A stretch of 9,943 nt of DNA from assembly GCA_020442965.1 (NCBI GenBank), contig JAGRJB010000015.1:1-9943 (forward strand), read 5' to 3'. Source of the DNA: Pseudomonadales bacterium (GTDB lineage Bacteria; Pseudomonadota; Gammaproteobacteria; Steroidobacterales; Steroidobacteraceae). Under the pieces are notes generated by a model. The model saw only the letters and a list, made by a program, of their open reading frames with translations. It did no database searches and was not told where the DNA came from. Below, in pieces: positions 6,773-9,943 of the stretch (positions within the stretch are counted from its first letter, which is position 1; the number at the start of each line of letters is the position of its first letter). Both the position numbers and the translations under genes were made by a program.

Positions 6773-8763
6773 GCCGCGCTGAGATGACCCCCGCCAACAC
6801 TCTGAGCGAGCTGCTCGCCGCCAATCGCGGGGTCCAGCGAAGCATTGCTTATGTCGACGGCGAGAACAGCGAGCGGGTCGTTAGTTTCGAGGAACTCTAT
6901 CAACGCGCACTCGGCATCTTGTATCATTTGCAATCACTCGGCGCGCGCCCGGGCGACAAGATGATTCTCTATGTCGCCAACAACGAGCAGTTTGTCGATG
7001 CTTTCTGCGGCGCGATCCTGGGCGGCATCGTTCCCGTTCCGGTGGCGCTCGGTATCAGCGACGAACACAAGCGAAAACTACTGCGCATCGCGCGACTGCT
7101 CGCCAAGCCGTTCCTTTACACCGACCGCAGGACACTCGACCGGATCGCGGCGTTCGCCAGCGAGGACGACGACGCCACGACGGTTGGCGAGCTGACACGG
7201 CGTGCCTTCCTGGCAGACACCCTCGAGGACATATCCAAACCGGGCAAGATTCATGCCGCTTCGCCCGACGACACCGCATTCATCCAGTTCTCATCAGGCT
7301 CGACCAGCGATCCGAAGGGCATCGTACTAACACACCGCAACATTCTCACGAATGCGCGCGGGGCCGGCGAAGCGGCCGCGTTCTCAGAGACCGATATAGC
7401 GCTCTCCTGGATGCCACTGACCCACGATATGGGCCTGATCGGCATGTTCATCATGATGTATGCGCATCGAATGCAGCTCAACATCATGACAACCGAGCTG
7501 TTTGTCCGACGGCCGCTGTTATGGATGCAGGTCGCATCGCGCAAGCGAATCACCATCACGACCTCGCCCAATTTCGGCTTCCGACACTACCTGAAGGTGC
7601 TGGGCGATCGCGGTGTCACCGACCTTGATCTGTCGAGCATCAGATTGCTATTCAACGGCGCCGAGCCCATTTCCGCCCCTCTCGCACGCGAGTTCATCGC
7701 CCGTATGCAACCGGCCAAACTCGCGCCGCGGGCGATGTATCCGGTCTATGGGCTCGCTGAAGCAACGCTCGCCGTCAGCTTCCCACGGCTCGGCGCGTCG
7801 ATGTCATCGTTAGCGCTCGATCGCCACCAGTTGTCAGTCGGTACGACCATCCGCGAGATTGCGGCGGACGGGCCCGACGCCGCCGAGTTCGTGGCGGTAG
7901 GAGTACCTGTTCCGTACTGCAATCTGCGCATTGTGAGCGACGCGGACGAGGAACTGCCGGATGGGCAGGTCGGTCATATTCAGATCAGCGGCGACAATGT
8001 GACCCGCGGTTACTACGAGAACCAGCAAGCGAACGCCGCGGGCTTTACCAATGATGGCTGGCTGCGCACCGGCGATCTCGGTGTCCGGCACGCCGACCTG
8101 CTCTACATCACCGGCCGCGCCAAAGAGATCATTTTCGTCAATGGGCAGAACTACTACCCGCACGACCTGGAGAGCATTGCCTACCGGGCCGATGGCCTGG
8201 AGTTGGGAAAGGTCGTGGCCGCGGGAGTTCGTCCGCCAGGTGCGAGCACCGACGAGCTCACGCTTTTCGTACTGCATCGGGGTGGCATCGAAGAATTTTT
8301 GCCCGTTGCGACCGCTGCGGCGCGGCTCGTCAACGAGCACACCGGGCTCGAGGTTGCGCACACGGTACCGGTGCGGCGCATTCCCAAAACTACCAGCGGC
8401 AAGATCCAGCGGCACTTGCTGGAGGCCGCCTATCTCGAGGGCGAATTCGCGCCGGATCTCGCCGCGCTTGCGACATTGCGTGCGCAGCTCGCGCAGGCGG
8501 GCGGAACCGCTGTCACCAGTAGTCACATCGAGGCAATCCTCAAGGAGATCTGCGACACAGCGCTCGAACGCGGCATGAGTGTCGACGAAAACCTCTTTGA
8601 GCTGGGCGCCAGCTCGCTCAAGCTAATCGAAATCCACGAGAAGATCGACGAGCAATACCCGGGGCACGTCGATCTGACCGAGCTATTCGACTATCCGACC
8701 ATCGCAGAACTTGCGCGCCACCTCGAAAGTAAGCTGGTGGCTGGCGCAGGCGTCGCTCCATAA
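6769..8763 (+). CDS. Fatty-acyl-AMP-ligase-like adenylating enzyme fused to a carrier (PP-binding) domain
   Basis: A 664-residue two-domain protein. Residues about 1-590 are an ANL-superfamily adenylating enzyme: FIQFSSGSTSDPKG (171-184, P-loop), SWMPLTHDMGLIG (213-225), YGLAEATLAVSFP (327-339), GWLRTGDLG (430-438), TGRAKEI with NGQNYYPHDLE (448-468), and the catalytic lysine in PKTTSGK (K545). The YYPHDLE and LTHDMGLIG forms point to fatty-acyl-AMP ligases, which activate a fatty acid with ATP and pass it to a carrier rather than to CoA. Residues about 590-660 form an acyl/peptidyl carrier domain with LGASSLK; Ser616 should carry phosphopantetheine (the usual DSL is SSL here). It would therefore load its own arm. 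The ATG at 6769 overlaps the P450 stop, with GGAA eight bases upstream. No ketosynthase, condensation, reductase or thioesterase domain is present, so offloading must be done by a gene outside the window. The acid used is unknown. Confidence 0.92.
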   Translation: MSRAEMTPANTLSELLAANRGVQRSIAYVDGENSERVVSFEELYQRALGILYHLQSLGARPGDKMILYVANNEQFVDAFCGAILGGIVPVPVALGISDEHKRKLLRIARLLAKPFLYTDRRTLDRIAAFASEDDDATTVGELTRRAFLADTLEDISKPGKIHAASPDDTAFIQFSSGSTSDPKGIVLTHRNILTNARGAGEAAAFSETDIALSWMPLTHDMGLIGMFIMMYAHRMQLNIMTTELFVRRPLLWMQVASRKRITITTSPNFGFRHYLKVLGDRGVTDLDLSSIRLLFNGAEPISAPLAREFIARMQPAKLAPRAMYPVYGLAEATLAVSFPRLGASMSSLALDRHQLSVGTTIREIAADGPDAAEFVAVGVPVPYCNLRIVSDADEELPDGQVGHIQISGDNVTRGYYENQQANAAGFTNDGWLRTGDLGVRHADLLYITGRAKEIIFVNGQNYYPHDLESIAYRADGLELGKVVAAGVRPPGASTDELTLFVLHRGGIEEFLPVATAAARLVNEHTGLEVAHTVPVRRIPKTTSGKIQRHLLEAAYLEGEFAPDLAALATLRAQLAQAGGTAVTSSHIEAILKEICDTALERGMSVDENLFELGASSLKLIEIHEKIDEQYPGHVDLTELFDYPTIAELARHLESKLVAGAGVAP

Positions 8764-8943
8764 GCGCTGCCCCACGACCAGTGCCAGCAAGAACAGTAGC
8801 GGGATCAGCACGCTCGACAATTTACGCTCAAGGACAAACATGTTGTGTGCCGGTGTCGTTAGCTTCGCAGCCAGCGGGAACGGATCCACGTTAACTCGTC
8901 GGTTATTTCGAATATAGGGCTTGATAGTGGATACTTTGTTCAT
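8683..8943 (-). CDS. Possible small membrane protein, unrecognised
   Basis: An 86-codon open frame on the minus strand, between the ligase and the LysR gene, with 81 bases running over the ligase 3' end in antisense. I do not recognise it. In its favour: an ATG with GGAA close before it; one clear membrane segment (about residues 43-58, SSVLIPLLFLLALVVG) flanked by ERK on one side and QRLW on the other; and mostly G/C third positions in that stretch, as in real genes here. Against it: the first 34 residues look unstructured with mixed codon use, and the C-terminal part is antisense to the ligase. It would be divergent to the LysR gene, a layout often seen for LysR targets. It may equally be a chance frame. 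Confidence 0.3.
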   Translation of the reverse strand: MNKVSTIKPYIRNNRRVNVDPFPLAAKLTTPAHNMFVLERKLSSVLIPLLFLLALVVGQRLWSDACASHQLTFEVARKFCDGRIVE

Positions 8944-8957
8944 GTTTTCCGTACAAT
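8928..8957 (+). promoter_or_regulatory. Putative promoter of the LysR gene, leaderless-type
   Basis: TGGATA (8928-8933) and TACAAT (8952-8957) stand 18 bases apart. The -10 box ends six bases before the ATG at 8964, so transcription would begin at or next to the start codon. No Shine-Dalgarno sequence precedes the ATG, which fits a leaderless mRNA. The surrounding 70 bases are clearly more AT-rich than the genes. Confidence 0.4.
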
Positions 8958-8963
8958 CGGCGC

Positions 8964-9908
8964 ATGGACCAGTTGCGGGCTATGCGGGTGTTCTTGCGCG
9001 TGGCGGAGACGAACTCCTTCGTGCGCGCAGCCGATGCGTTGCAGTGCCCGCGCGCGAGTGTCACGACTCTGGTCGCACAGCTGGAGCGACATCTCGGCGT
9101 ACGCCTATTGCATCGCACCACACGACGAGTTGCCTTGACGCCCGAGGGTGCCAACTATCAGGAGCACTGCAAGCGAATCCTGGCTGATCTCGATGCTGCC
9201 GACGCCGCCACGCGCGGCGCCGGCGACCGTCCACGCGGACGACTGCGCGTCGATGTGCCCCATTCTTTTGGTCGCTACCTGTTGCTGCCGGCGCTGCCGG
9301 CCTTCAATCAGCGCTATCCGGAGCTCGCGCTCGATATCAGCTTCAGCGATCGCTATGTCGATCTCGAAGCCGAAGGAATTGACGTCGCGCTACGCGGCGG
9401 GGTCAGCAAGCAGGCGCGGTTGATCGCCCGTGAAATCGCCCGCTCGAGACGTGTCACCTGCGCTACACCGCAGTACCTTGCACAGAATGGAACGCCACAC
9501 GCACCGGCCGAGCTGCGCGCCCACCGACTGATCGGCTATCAGCCGAACACCGCTGCACGTTCTACCGACTGGCAGTTTTGCAGCGGCGGCCGCACAGATC
9601 GTCTCAAGCTACCGTTCATGCTGACTTTCAATTCGGCCGAGGCACCGATCGTCTCGGCGCTCGAAGGCGCCGGAATCATTCAGACAGTCGACCTGCTCGT
9701 GGCGCATCTGCTCACCGAGGGTCGGCTGGTCGAGATACTGCACGAATTCGCCTGCGATGGGCCGCCGCTCAGTGTGGTCTACCCACCGTCAAACAAGAAC
9801 AACGCCAAAGTACGGGTATTCGCACAGTTCGCCGCCGAGCTGCTAGGCGACTGGAAACTGCGCGCCGCCAATCGAACGGCGCGATCAGCGAAAAAATCTC
9901 GGCGCTGA
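8964..9908 (+). CDS. LysR-family transcriptional regulator
   Basis: A 314-residue LysR-type DNA-binding regulator. The N-terminal winged helix-turn-helix covers residues 1-60, beginning MDQLRAMRVFLRVAETNSF and going through ALQCPRASVTTLVAQLERHLG to LLHRTTRRVALTPEG. A linker helix follows. The periplasmic-binding-like effector domain starts at RGRLRVDVPHSFGRYLLLPALPAF (about 92) and runs to about 295. The form resembles the large group of YafC/DmlR-like regulators (RVDVP, RYPELALDISFSDRYVDLEAEGIDVALR). The C-terminal tail is very basic (RTARSAKKSRR). The start is the typical one for the family; no ribosome site is visible and a -10 box lies just upstream. It follows the P450/ligase pair on the same strand after a 200-base gap, so it may control that pair, a divergent gene, or a gene to the right; the sequence does not decide. 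Confidence 0.92.
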   Translation: MDQLRAMRVFLRVAETNSFVRAADALQCPRASVTTLVAQLERHLGVRLLHRTTRRVALTPEGANYQEHCKRILADLDAADAATRGAGDRPRGRLRVDVPHSFGRYLLLPALPAFNQRYPELALDISFSDRYVDLEAEGIDVALRGGVSKQARLIAREIARSRRVTCATPQYLAQNGTPHAPAELRAHRLIGYQPNTAARSTDWQFCSGGRTDRLKLPFMLTFNSAEAPIVSALEGAGIIQTVDLLVAHLLTEGRLVEILHEFACDGPPLSVVYPPSNKNNAKVRVFAQFAAELLGDWKLRAANRTARSAKKSRR

Positions 9909-9943
9909 TGGCCAGCTATCTCTCGACCAGTTCGACCCTGCGG
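9908..9943. other. Window-edge fragment, possible start or end of a neighbouring gene
   Basis: The last 35 bases allow two readings. On the plus strand an ATG at 9908 overlaps the LysR stop (TGATG) and opens MASYLSTSSTLR. On the minus strand a TAG at 9916-9918 closes a frame ending RRVELVER, which reads like a normal protein end and would make a convergent gene. Too little is visible to choose. Confidence 0.2.

Noticed and set aside
6198..6782. Alternative frames inside the P450 gene on both strands
   Set aside because: The P450 frame holds all catalytic motifs; the others are low-complexity shadows.
8051..8578. Long alternative frames inside the ligase gene
   Set aside because: They overlap the conserved adenylation motifs in another frame and have shadow composition.

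Overview
The window looks like chromosomal DNA from a GC-rich proteobacterium. A gammaproteobacterium of the Xanthomonadales/Nevskiales/Steroidobacter type is my best guess, made from protein style only. It is densely coded, with short gaps and 4-base ATGA/TTGA gene overlaps. I see no rRNA, tRNA, insertion sequence, CRISPR array or phage gene.

Left part, minus strand (1-1653): the N-terminal 551 residues of a multi-sensor diguanylate cyclase with the order GAF-like, PAS, PAS, GGDEF. The window edge cuts the gene just after an intact GGDEF motif. A feedback-inhibition RxxD site stands five residues before that motif.

Middle, minus strand (5243 down to 1777): a four-gene operon, in transcription order: (1) a DUF374-type lysophospholipid acyltransferase; (2) a GT2 polyprenyl-phosphate sugar synthase-like glycosyltransferase; (3) a stand-alone 91-residue LAB_N (lipid-A-disaccharide synthase N-terminal domain) membrane protein; (4) an ArnT/PMT-like GT-C glycosyltransferase. 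Three of these fit one pathway: the GT2 enzyme would charge a lipid carrier with a sugar, the small membrane protein could flip it, and the GT-C enzyme would transfer the sugar on the periplasmic side, perhaps to lipid A or another envelope glycan. The last gene carries an in-frame TGA at codon 147 with clear family sequence continuing in the same frame after it. It is therefore a pseudogene, a recent nonsense allele or a sequencing error.

Right part, plus strand (5480-8763): a two-gene unit joined by an ATGA overlap. It encodes a cytochrome P450 and a fatty-acyl-AMP-ligase-like adenylating enzyme with its own C-terminal carrier domain. The simplest reading is that a fatty or other carboxylic acid is activated, loaded on the carrier and oxidised by the P450. 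The promoter region has a TACAAT -10 box directly preceded by a perfect 7-2-7 inverted repeat, a good operator candidate. A LysR-family regulator (8964-9908) follows in the same direction; its TACAAT box is so close to the ATG that the mRNA may be leaderless. A possible small membrane-protein gene lies on the minus strand between the ligase and the regulator.
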